64,000 nucleotides of DNA from Macrothele yani (taxonomy: Eukaryota > Arthropoda > Arachnida > Araneae > Macrothelidae), in contig CM077006.1 in assembly GCA_039090855.1 (NCBI GenBank), positions 51,531,336-51,595,335 of the forward strand, in the 5' to 3' direction. The notes beneath the pieces are model-generated. The model searched no databases and was not told the DNA's origin. It saw nothing but the letters and a program-made list of their open reading frames with translations. Of the stretch, positions 36,801-48,800 are shown piece by piece. The first letter of the stretch is position 1. Each line of letters starts with the position of its first letter. Both the position numbers and the translations under genes were made by a program.

Positions 36801-39800
36801 TAGTGGTGGCCACGAAGACTATCCTTCAAGGGACCGAAAACATGAAAATTGGAAGGTGCCAAGTCTGGACTGTAAGCAGGGTGACGAAGAACAGTCCACC
36901 TCTGTTCTGCAATTTCTGCTTGCAACTGGTTTAGCAATATGTGGGCGAACATTATCATGCTGAGGCAACACTCGATTGTTTTTCAATGTTGGCCGTTCGG
37001 TCCGGATACACTGTGCTAGTTTTCTCAGTGTCTTCAAATTAGCCTTCTCATTTATTGTTTCATTTTTTGCAGAGTACTCAACCAGAAGGATACTGTGTTT
37101 GCCCCAGAAGACAGTAGCCATTACCTTGGATGACGACGAACCAACTTTGAACTTCTTTGATGGTGGCAAATTCGGATGACGCCAGTGCATACTTTGCCAT
37201 TTTGTCTCAGGTTCGAACTGATGAATCCACATTTCATCGCCTGTGATTGTGCATCTCAGGAATTAAGAAGAAGGTAGTGTAGAACACGCTAAGTTACGTA
37301 TAAAAACAGTTTAAGGTAAATATATTTCAGCCATTACTATGGCCTTCATCAGTGCGACTACGATTGGTTTACATTGCCAGATTGGAAAGGTAAGTTTTGT
37401 AATGGTAACTCCGGGGGATGTGATGCAATGAGGGATTTCCAGATGTAAGGAACGAAAATGGGGAGCTCAGAGTTGCAATTTTAGGAAAATAAAATTTCCA
37501 AACTTTCTCTAAACCTTGTGGCCAACTTTGAACTTATGAATGGGTTACAAAGTTCAAAGTCGTGGCCAACTTTTAACTTTGTAACCCATTCATAACACTG
37601 GAAAAATGAATTAGCAAACATCCACTTGATCGCTACTCAACATGGCTTTCCCTTTCTCCTGGTTTCTAAATTAATTCAAAATGCTAAGAAAAACCAGTTG
37701 TCGCTCTTCAACCTGTTTCACTAAAAAAGGAACTAATGTTTGCTGGCCCTTACCATGAACTTTCTGTCTACAAACTCATCAGTATCTTCAAAAGAGAAGG
37801 ATATAGACTTGCCATTCGCTCTTGTCCTTCAATTTCCGTTATCCTCCGGAATGACAGAGACCCTAGACCTTCGCTTTCTTCTCCTGGAGTGTATAAAATT
37901 CCGATCTAGACTAACGTTGGATTAACCATGTACATAGGAAGTTCATTCCGAATAATTCTCTCAAGACTTCAGGAACACAAATTTGATGTGAAATTTGGAA
38001 AACCTTCGTCTTCTTTGTCTCTTTTTACCATGGCTGACACTTCTGCTATTCCACTTTGGTGCGATACTAAAAAGTTGGCCCCCTTCCAAAATCGGTTTGC
38101 TCCGAGGTTTAGAGAAAGTTTGGAAATTTTATTTTCCAAAAATTGTAACTCTGAGCTCCCCATTTATGTTCCTTACATCTGGAAATCTGTCATTGCATCA
38201 TGTCCCCCGGAGTTACCATTACAAAAGTTACCTTTCCAATCTGGCAACGTAAACCAATCGTAGTCGCACTGATGAAGGCCATAGTAATGGCTGAAATATA
38301 TTTGCCTTAAACTTTTTATACGTAACTTAGCGTGTTCTACACTACCTTCTTCTCAATTTGTTTGTTAGTTACGTGCATTGCCTACCACTCATTTTTATCC
38401 CAGGAATGCGCCACCCTCCTCTTTGCAGTGCTGTATCAGTTCATTGCAAATGTCTAGCCTTTGGCATTTATGCACCGCTGTAAGCATTCAGGGTACCCAT
38501 CTGGCACAGTCCCATAGTTGAGGTGTTCATGAATAAATTGTCCATAGTTGAGGTGTTCATGAATAAATTGTCCAACAGAATATTTACTGATATCCAATTC
38601 CATGGCAATATCCCGAACACAAATGCATCTGACAATTTTAATCAACTGTCGTCAACCCGTTTAATCGTTTCATCAGTCACCGCCATGTTAGGACTACCTG
38701 ACCATACCTCGTCTTCAAAGCTTTTGTGGCCAACTTTGAACTTTGTAACCCATTCATAAACACTGGAACAAGACATAGCCACATTACCATACACTGTCCG
38801 AAGTTTTCTCATAATGTCCACGGCCTTTACACCTTCTTTCATTAAAAATTTCACTACTGCTCAAATTGAACACTTAGCATAGCCATCATTTTTTTTGAGA
38901 GACAGCACCACCTAACATTAGTATCAAGTCGCTCCAGTTTTACAGCGCTTCACTAAAAGTAGTTGTAATAGTTCACACATACATACAATCAGTGCTTTTT
39001 TCTGGCGGTATGCAACGGCACGCAGTACCTGCACCTTTATTCCTAAAGTGTTAAAAAATTGTGATTTATTGACAGCAAAATGTATTATAAATATTTTGGC
39101 AGGTAGTACTGTGTTCACGAATTGAGGCTAATGCAAGACAAGTTTCCAAGTGTTATTTTTTGGCATTGTGCTAACCACCGCCTTGAAATGTCTGTTAGTG
39201 ACACAGCAGTCAACAATGTGGCAGGAGTGAATTGCTCTAAGAGTTTCATGGACAAACTTTATGGTGACTTATCATGCTTCACCTAAGAATGCTAGGGAAC
39301 TAAAGGAATGTGCAGTGACTCTGGAACTTCAACCTCTAAAATTTGGCAGAATTTTAAGCACTCGCTGGGTTGCATCACACTTTCGCACTGTTTCTACAGT
39401 GTGGCAAGACTTTGAAGACCTCGTCCATCACTTTCAGGAGGCAAAAGAAGACAGCAGAAGAAGCAAAACAGATCACTGTCTTTATGAGGGCCTTTTAAGA
39501 AAAATAACGTCATGCGAGTTTGTTCTTGATTTGGGCCTTATGTGTGATTAGTCTAGATTTACAAGAGAGAAATATTGACTTGTACAAAGCAGACAGGAAG
39601 ATAAAGAATACAGTTCAACTTTTTGAGGAAAGAATTCAAAATCCTGGTCCGTACTACAGTATGTCTCTTCAAAGTCAGAAGAACATGAAGTTCAAAGGGA
39701 TTGAGCTCCACACAAATGAAAGACACAGTCCAGCAATAAGTTCACCTGCTTTTTATAAAAGTCTGAAAGAGGCTGTTGGAAAGTGTTTGCTTGAAGAAGA

Positions 39801-42800
39801 TGATGCTGATTTGCCTGGATGTGCCAAGATTTTAGATTCCAGGTATTGGCCAGAAAATCCTGGGAAGCTGAAATTAGAAAGTTAGCACGCAAATTCCGCT
39901 TAAATGAAAGAGAAGTAGTTCGTGGTTTCCGTGAGTATCTTCAAGTAAATAAAGTCCCGGACATACTATTTTATCTAAAGCACACTTTGAGCACAATTGC
40001 AATATCTTCCAGTGAATGTGAAAGGGGTTTCTGTCAGATGAATCTTATAGTAACTCAGTGGTGGCTCGTGGTAAGCTGAGATGGGGAGGCTGCACCTCAA
40101 TTTTGTAGATATCACGATACCACTTCAAAAGTTAAGTTACTGCGCCTGTGCTGACGCTGTCCGTTTAATAATAATAATAATAAAATATATATATACTGAT
40201 CGAAAGGGCTTTTTTTTTACAAGAAATTAATATTTAGATTTTATATTTAGTGATTGATGGGGGAAATTTAAAGGTACCGATACCTAAATTAGGCAACAGA
40301 TATTAAGCGATGGCCACATTGTCACATTTATGAAGAAAATAATCAACCTATAAAACTTCGTCGGATACATTATTTCTTAAAAAGAAACTGATTAATCAGT
40401 GCATTCTTCCAGTTCTTACGCATGGAGCACAGACATGGTCCTCAACTAAAACAGACCGACAGACGTTGCAGAGAACTGAAAGAAGCATGTAGAGATGAAT
40501 GTTTGATGTTACATGGAAAGATACAAATAGGAACTCGTGAATCAGGAAAATGACAAGAGTGGAAGACATGGTCAAAATTTCTGAAACTGCAATGGGATGG
40601 ACATATTGCTAGAAGAAAGAACCACCGACGAAGAGTTGAAATATTGAACTGGATAGCAAGGGAAAAAACAATATCCAGAAGATGACAAGAGGAAGATGGA
40701 TACATGAAATTCGAAAGCATGAAAGAAACTGACTCAAGGCAGACTGTTGTGGAAGAAGAAACTTGGAGACTTTCATCCAGCAGTGGATTGATGGTGGTTG
40801 CAAATTATATATACACGCATATACTGTATGTATATATACGTATATATATATAGGAAATTTGTCATCTAAATAATAAAGGTAAGCAGCACTTGAAAATAAT
40901 TATGGGAGATTTCAATGCAAAAATAGGGCAACGGCAACAGAATGAAACTTCAGTAGGTAAATTCGGTCACGGCAACAGAAACCAGCGTGGAAATACTCTC
41001 GTTGAGTTTGCAGAGGCAGAAGGGTTTTTCATCTTGAACTCCTTCTTCAAGAAAAAGCCACACAGGAAATGGACATGGAGACATCCAAATGGGACGACAA
41101 ATGAAATTGATTTTATTATGTGTAACAAAAAATTCGTCATAGAAGACTGCAGTGTGCTAAACAAGTTCAACACAGGTAGTGACCATAGATTGGTGAGATG
41201 TAAGATGCACCTCAACACTAAACTTGAACGTGACAAGCTCATAAGACAAACAAAATCTATTGACATAACCAACCTTAAAAAACACCATAATACCTTCAAG
41301 TTGGAACTGAAGAACAGGTTCTCTGCTTTAGAAGGCCTAACATCGGAAGAAGTGGACATCTCTGAAGTTAACAGAAAAGTAACCAAAGCTCTTATGGAAA
41401 CAGCAACAAAATTAGCTGGGTCTAAGAACAAGTTGCATGTAAATAAATTATCAGGAAAAACGAAAATGTTGATGCGAAAAAGAAGAGAGATGAGGACAAC
41501 TAAAGAAGATGCGACTTCCAAAGTGGAATATATAGAGCTATGCAAGACAGTACGAAAAAGTATCACTGAAGACGTAAGAAAATTCAACTGTGAACTAGTG
41601 AGGAAAGCAATTGAAAACAACCAAAGCCTAAAGATAGCAAAGGGACATCTCAGTAAGGGAAGAAAACAGATTATGGCACTGAGAAAAGAAGATGGTTCTG
41701 TAACAAGAAATAGAGGCGAAATTTTGACAAGAGTGAAAGATTTCTACTCCAAATTATATGAAAGGGATGATACATGCACTCCAGACATCATGAAAGATAC
41801 CAGTACCAGAGTTCCTCCAGTCCTTCCAGCAGAGGTTGCACATGCAATCAAGAACATGAAAGCGGGAAAAGCTCCAGGAGAAGATGGAATTACTGTAGAC
41901 ATCATACAAGAAGCAAGTGGAGAAATCGAAACAGTACTCGCCCAAATTTTCACTCGATGCCTTAATGAAGGAAAGATTCCTGAGGATTGGAACACCGCTA
42001 CAATGATCCTGCTACATAAGAAAGGTGACATTGAGGATCTCGGAAACTACAGACCTATCAGCCTCCTATCAGTAGTTTATAAAATCTTCACTAAAGTTCT
42101 TTCACACCGCTTGAAGGTAACACTGGACATGGCTCAACCGAGAGAACAAGCTGGATTCAGGAGTGGCTACAGCACAATAGATCATATCCATGTGCTGAGA
42201 GAACTAATTGAAAGAGCGAGGGAATATGAACTTCCATTGTGCATGGCTTTTATCGATTATGAAAAAAGCCTTTGATTCGGTGAAACCATCAGCAGTTTCA
42301 ATGGCTCTGAAAACCTGCGGTATTGAAGATGCATACATTAATATTATTAATAACATCTATGAAAATGCAAGTGCAAAGATTCGGCTGTTTGAAAATACAA
42401 CACACATAAAAATTGGAAAGGGAGTGAGACAAGGTGACACCATATCTCCGAAGCTCTTTAATGCCACATTGGAGGGTGTTTTTCAGTCACTGAGCTGGGA
42501 AAACAAGGGGATAAAGATTAATGGAGATTATCTAACCCACCTTCGTTTTGCTGATGACGTAGTCATTTTTGCAACTAGCCCATCAGAGCTGCAGAGTATG
42601 ATCCAGGAACTTGCTGACAAGAGTAAAGAAGTGGGATTAAAAATGAACTTTCGGAAGACAAAAGTGATGTTCAATGCTTTTACAAGAAATGAAGATTTAT
42701 CGATTGATGGAGAAAAGCTGGAGATAACAGACACGTACGTTTATCTTGGACAGCAGATATCAAGTGAGGGTCACATTGATGAAGAAATTAATCGGCGTAC

Positions 42801-45800
42801 AAAACTTGCCTGGAGAGCTTTTGGAAGAAACAGCATAATTTTCAAGAGCAATATGCCATTATGTCTTAAAAGAAAAGTGTTTGATCAATGCATCCTTCCA
42901 GTGCTTACGTATGGTGCAGAGACGTGGACCTTAACTAAAGAGACATACAAAGGCTGCAGACAACTCAAAGAAGCATGGAGAGGTGCATGCTTGGTGTAAC
43001 CAGGAGAGATAAGAAGAGGAACTCGTGGATCCGAAAAATGACAAGAGTGGAAGACATCATGATCAGAGTTAAATCCCTGAAATGGCAATGGGCTGGACAT
43101 ACTGCCAGAAGGACAGATCATCGATGGACAGCCGAAATTTTAGATTGGATTCCAAGGGACAGGAAAAGACCCAGAAGAAGACCACATGGGAGATGGGTGG
43201 ATGAAATTCGAAAGTATGCAGGGGTGACATGGAGGAGACTGGCACAAGACAGACCGTTGTGGAGGAAACTTGGGGAGACCTTCGTCCAGCAGTGGATTGA
43301 TAATGGTTGACAATGATGATGATGATGATAAGGACAAAAAAATTAATGTGTGTGCCAGTGGTAGCGGAGACACACTCAACGTCATGTACGCGCTACGCAT
43401 TCTCAAGTGTCTCATTGTGACCCCTAGAAATGACAATAAATATTTTTTCTTCTGATAAACTCCCTTTGAAACTTCGACTTGATACCGAACACTGCAACTT
43501 GGACGGCGATGAAAAACATTTTGTGGAATTTTGAAGGGTCTTTCAGAATTTCGCGACGAGTTGTTATTGCGATACTCACACACCCGCATTCTCTTTAATA
43601 AAAACGGATTGCAAACATAATCAGCCCAGTTTTAATTCTGAAGCCATCATGATAACAATTTAGTGTAGAAAAATTTGTTTTCCAAAATTTACCAAATTTG
43701 TAATATTTCTAAACAATGATATCTGATTAAATGTTCTTTTCAAAGTAATTAAGTACACTACCTCAATTGAAATGCGCAACTGATTTTTGGGAGGGAGGGG
43801 GATACAGCAGAAAAATAAAATGTATCCAGTGGAGTGACTTCAATGATTTTTGGTGAATAAAAATTTACGTGAGTTTAAAAGCGAAAATTTCGCTGTGCTT
43901 GGTAAGTGAAGAAATCAATTTTGTGCAAGTATTCAGCTGCAAAAATTAGTATCTCCCTCTCTCTCTTTTTTTTTTTTTTTCAATTTATCCAATACTGAAC
44001 TCTATTTTTAATCGCAATTTGTTCACATGCCCATTTTGACCAGAAGAGAAAATATAAGTAAAACTTTTTTGCAAAAGTCCCGGCAACTGAGTATTTGTTA
44101 TTAGATGGGAGCAACATTGTTGTTAGAATTATTACGTTGAATATTATTATATATTATTACGCAGGAACAAACCAAAAATTATTATTACGCAGGAACAAAC
44201 CAAAAATTGGAAGAAAAAAAACCCAGGTTGAGTAATACATTCAAACGTACTTTATTTAATACTTTATTTCAACATTAGTCATTATTTTTAATTCATTCCC
44301 CTATTTTATGTCTTATTCGGAAGCACAAGAACCGTATTAATCAACAAAGCACACAGGCCCGGCGATGCATTCCCACCCAACGATTCGCGAGCAACCCTGC
44401 TAGCGAGAGCTGCCATGAATGCAGTCCCCGGGGAAGTTTTATTCAAAGGAAACGAACTGATGTGGGAATAGGCAGAGTTTCCCACATGAGTTGGTTTCAA
44501 TAGCCGTCAGGGCTGCGAGAAGCACAGTCCGTGACGTTCTTCCCGCTCCGCAGGGGAGACTTCGTTATGCAGGGGAAACTTCCAGTTGAGTTCAGAAAAC
44601 TGCAGTCGTGGCATTATGGTGGGAAAACTTACAGCGGTGTTCACAAAACTTCTCTCTCTTGTTACGGCATGAAAAAAAAAAACTGCTTTGGGTAGGGGGG
44701 CTGCAGCCCCACAGCCCCACAGCAGGAGCCGCCCCTGTAGTAACTTCATCTAGGTCATCTCTGCTTGTACGGACAACTTCTGCACTGATGTTCATCAGAA
44801 CAGTAGGACCTCCTCTCACTCAGTTCAACCCTAGCAAATATGTGGACTCATGGCTGCTCCGAGGTCGTCATTCTGCAGTTGATACCAAAAGCAAGAAGCA
44901 ATCTAGAGACAACGAGGGTATATCGGAGGATATGTTAAAAGTGTGGAAGTGGCTGTAATAACATCTTCATGGTGAGTACCGGTACTTTTTTTTCCAAAAA
45001 AAAAAAAAAAAAAAAAGCACTGCATCCAATCATACACATGGTTTTTGTATTGATAGGAATAAAAATTCGGATACTTATCGGGCATCCCTAGTATTTCAAA
45101 TTTCAATGAATATGCATAATCTGGGAAATGAAAATAAACGTGACTCTTTCATTAAATTGCAGCTTAAACTCATTAATTAATTACAGTATTACAGGTAAAA
45201 AATTAGAAACATCACAGTTATAGACCCCTGAATAAAAAGTAACAAATGAAATAATATTGAAATGCAAAATAACATATTAACAATTTTGATATATCTCCAT
45301 GTATTGTGAAAATAATATTTCTTCCACAGAATTTATGGGTAAGGATCTTTTGCTGTTGCAAGAATTTCATTTTTGTTGTTTACCGCTTACAGAATTCTAT
45401 ACTGAGCTATATTCCTTCTGCAAGAACCACCTACCTTGGTACATCTCTCCCTTGGTTCAGATATGCAGGTGGAATCTTTCCTCTTGCCCATCACTGACAG
45501 CTACTAACTTCTCAAGAAAGAATTTGAGATGCAAATGCAAGAAATGAATCTTTAAAGACATTCGGCAGCCAAGAGTTTTTGAGATCCTGAATAGCTGTTG
45601 GCAGTTTACCTCTTTGTGATTCACCAGAAAACCCTGGACTACAGACACGAATGATTTCCAAGCAGTATGCTCCTTCACATTCAGTTTTTCTTTGAAGATG
45701 GTATCAGTCAGTAGCTTCCTGATCTGAGAACCAACAAAGACGCCTTCTTGGAGTTTGTCATCACTCAGTTTTGGAAATTGGTCTTTCAAGTGCGAAAACT

Positions 45801-48800
45801 CTTTCATATGTATTGTCCACAGCCTTTACAAAGCTTTTCATAAGCCCAGTTTGATATGCAGTAGAGGAAGCAGAATATGACAGGGGTGAACTTGAGGCTT
45901 ATACCTCACATGACTCTTTCCAGGAATAAAATGCATCTTTGGGTCAGTCTTTTGTTTTGTAATGTTCCACAAACACAGAAAACAGCAAAATTTTGTGAAG
46001 CCTCTTTGAAGCCTGAGCAAGATAGATATGACTTAAAGGTCACTTAAACTGGTCATATTTTATAGCATTGAGTATTTTCCCCATGGTTTCACAAGTTTCC
46101 TTCATTCCCACAGCATGTGCCACTGGAATGGAAGGTTTTTGGTTTCCTTTATCCAGCATGACAGCTTAAAAGCTGAATTTTGATGAATCTATAAATAAAT
46201 ACCATTCCTTAGGGTCATGAGTTGTTGTAATTTCTTCTATCAGCTTTGAAATACCTGGGTAAAAACACAAACCATCTAGCATCTCGTAATAAGAAGATAA
46301 ATTTGATTTCTCTTTCTCAACAGAGAAACTATGGTACCCTGGGTCAGAAGATTCCACTCCTAAAACCTCAGCTTGCTATTTGGAATGTCCTAGATCTGAA
46401 ATAAGATCATGTAGCTCATTTTGCTGAATCAGATGAGACTCATCTAACTTTTTAGGGGTGTGTGTAGGATGAGGATCTGTATATGCCTTGAAGTCTTTCT
46501 CTAATGAACTTGAATCCATCTCCTCCCAGTTGACTGGAAGTATTGGTATATGAAGATCTTCTCCATGAGGAACTGGCCCTATGGCTTAAAGCACATTTAG
46601 ATATTGCATTTTGCTTTTGTTCTTTTCTGAAAAGCCCATCACTTTAGTTAAACAAAAACAGCAATCATTCAAGTAACTAGTTACCTCATGCCAAACCACT
46701 GGAACTGCAAAGGTTATGGATTTCATCTTACCTTTTAAACTATTCACTCAGGCCAACAAAGTACAAAATGTAGCACACATGTGGAACCCATGTTTTCTCC
46801 TGTTCTCCAACATGACATCCAAAATACAACTTATAGGCTTTCTTAACAATCTTTGTGAAAGAATGACCCTGGGATTTTAAAATATAATTTCCACACACAT
46901 AACAAAACTTATTTGGCACATTAATGCATCTGAGATGTCATCAGATTTTGGAATGACTCCAAAATCTGATTGCCACCCAAAGGAAGTCATACTCAGCATT
47001 TGGTGAGAGTGTATGGGAAACTGTCCATCATCAGGGTGTCACTACCTTCAAGTCTAAAAGTGCCAGTTATGGGAAACTGTCCATCATCAGGGTGTCACTA
47101 CCTTCAAGTCTAAAAGTGCCAGTTATGGGAAACTGTTCATCATCAGGGTGTCACTACTTTCAAGAAAGTGCCAGTTATGGGAAACTGTCCATCATCAGGA
47201 TGTCACTACCTTGAAGTCTAAAAGTGCCAGTTTTGGGAATCAAAATTGTCTTTCATCACAATAATGCTATACCTCGTGTGGCTATAGCAACACAGCACAG
47301 ATTGCAGGAACTTGGTTCGGAACTTTTGTCTCACCCACCACATCTCCGAACTTAGCATCAACAGATTTTCACTTGTCCCTGTTGCTGCAGAATGATATAG
47401 TTGCTAAAACCATGGGGGCTCATACAGAGATTAAATAGGCAATACAAGTGGTTTTTGATTTCAAAGATGCTACTTTCTTTGATAAAGGAATTAAACAGCA
47501 CCAAATGATGGGAACAGGCCATCTTTAATAATGGAGACTATGCAATAGATTGAAATAAAATATTAAATGTATGCGGCTTAATTTATTTAAAAGTTACAAT
47601 CTTAAGGATATCAGAATTTAATGATTGCCCTATATAATGCATATGCTCCTCCTCAGTTTTTTATTCACATCAACAAAATCTTGATTTGAACGACAAAAAA
47701 TCTGAGGAAAACACACAGAAGCAAAAGCAGACTAACCTGAAAAAAAATCATAAAATATAGCTCCAAATAATTCTAAAATCTTTTAAGGTACAATTATTGA
47801 GATTAATTATCAACAATTTCTAATTGTTGTTTTTCTGATATAAAATCATGCTTCATTTAACAATAGCACCAGTTCACAAAACATTTTTTTGGTAGTGAAT
47901 AACTGCATGCCGATATACATTATAAACCCTATATTACTACGTTCAAAAAGTTCCGGAACTTTTTATATTAAAAAAGAATGAGTACAGATAATACCTATTT
48001 ATGCAGTGTTTCCTTTGAAGTATTTACCCAGTGCAACTATGCATTTTTGCCAGCGCTCATACAAAGAATTAAATGCAGATTGCAAGCCTTCTTTTGCCAC
48101 ATCCTCCAGTGCCTCCGTCGCAGCTCGTACTTCTTCAGAACTTGCGAAGCGCCGCCCCTTAAGTAAATTCTTCATCTGGGGAAAAAGGGTAAAGTCACAT
48201 GGGGGCGAGATCAGGGGAATAAGCTGCTTACAGAAGAACAGGAATGTGATGTTTGGACAGGTAATTGGACACCAGGAGGGATCTGTGAGCTGGTGCATTG
48301 TCCTGATGGAGCACCCAAGAGTTGGTCTTCCAAAGATCGGGTCTTGCAATCAAAGAAAACTGTTAGCAAGACCTTTCCTTTGGAGCGGTCAGCCTTGAAC
48401 TTTTTTGGTCGTGGTGACGACGATGATTTCCACACTTTTGACTGTTGGTTGGATTGGGGGTTGTACAGAAGGCACCAAGTCTCATCGCCAGTGATCAATC
48501 GATTCAAGAGATCGGGATCTAAATCCACTGCATCAATGTTATCCATGCAAACTTGCATGCGCTCATCCATTTTTTCTTGTGTCAGGTTTTTGGGAACAAT
48601 TTGTAGGCACACGTAATGCATACCCAGTTTCTCTGCTAAAATGACATGGCAACTTCTGCAATCACTGCAGCAGTTTTTCAATGGTCATTTTTCACAATTT
48701 CTTTGACAATGGCAATTTGTTCATCCGTTGTGGATGTTGAAGGTCGTCCTGACCTCTCATCATCCTCGATAATCTGTCGCCCGTTTTCAAATCATCGATG

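Larger units (their letters stand above)
40056..44737. mobile_element. inner hAT-type element with perfect TSD TAGTAACT
   Basis: Ends CAGTGGTGGCTCGTGGT and, read inward from 44737, CAGGGGCGGCTCCTGCT. A perfect 8-bp duplication TAGTAACT lies at 40048-40055 and 44738-44745. Excising the element plus one duplication restores the outer hAT reading frame exactly. No transposase of its own is seen; it carries RTE-like LINE copies (40376-43335) between AT-rich left and GC-rich right arms. The left and right arms share GGGGAGGCTGC/GGGGCTGC subterminal motifs. Confidence 0.92.
38990..45022 (+). mobile_element. hAT element (KIAA1586-like), itself interrupted
   Basis: Ends CAGTGCTTTTTTCTGGCGGT and, at the right, a GGTACTTTTTTTT...AAAGCACTG mirror. 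Flanking 8-mers CATACAAT (38982-38989) and CATCCAAT (45023-45030) match at 7 of 8. The transposase fragment runs from about 39124 ([20 protein letters not shown]) through [31 protein letters not shown] and [13 protein letters not shown], where it is split by the inner hAT. It then resumes in the same frame at 44738 ([38 protein letters not shown]). This order matches the C-terminal half of KIAA1586-like hAT proteins. The N-terminal half is deleted and several stops or shifts are present. Confidence 0.9.
36541..45088 (-). mobile_element. mariner element hosting a stack of insertions
   Basis: The ends share a core ATAAGTATCC then TTTTTATTCCT (left from 36541; right read inward from 45088, beginning GGGATGCCCG next to TA). 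Minus-strand transposase pieces in order: [19 protein letters not shown] with [11 protein letters not shown] (38854-38640), [19 protein letters not shown] (near 37232), [26 protein letters not shown] and [17 protein letters not shown] (D,D34D). Removing the Penelope insertion (37264-38400) and the hAT (38990-45022), each with one duplication, leaves about 1363 bp, the normal mariner size. It is inactive. Confidence 0.92.

Noticed and set aside
40967..41620. 217-codon minus-strand open frame
   Set aside because: It is the antisense shadow of the endonuclease/RT frame of the RTE-like LINE.
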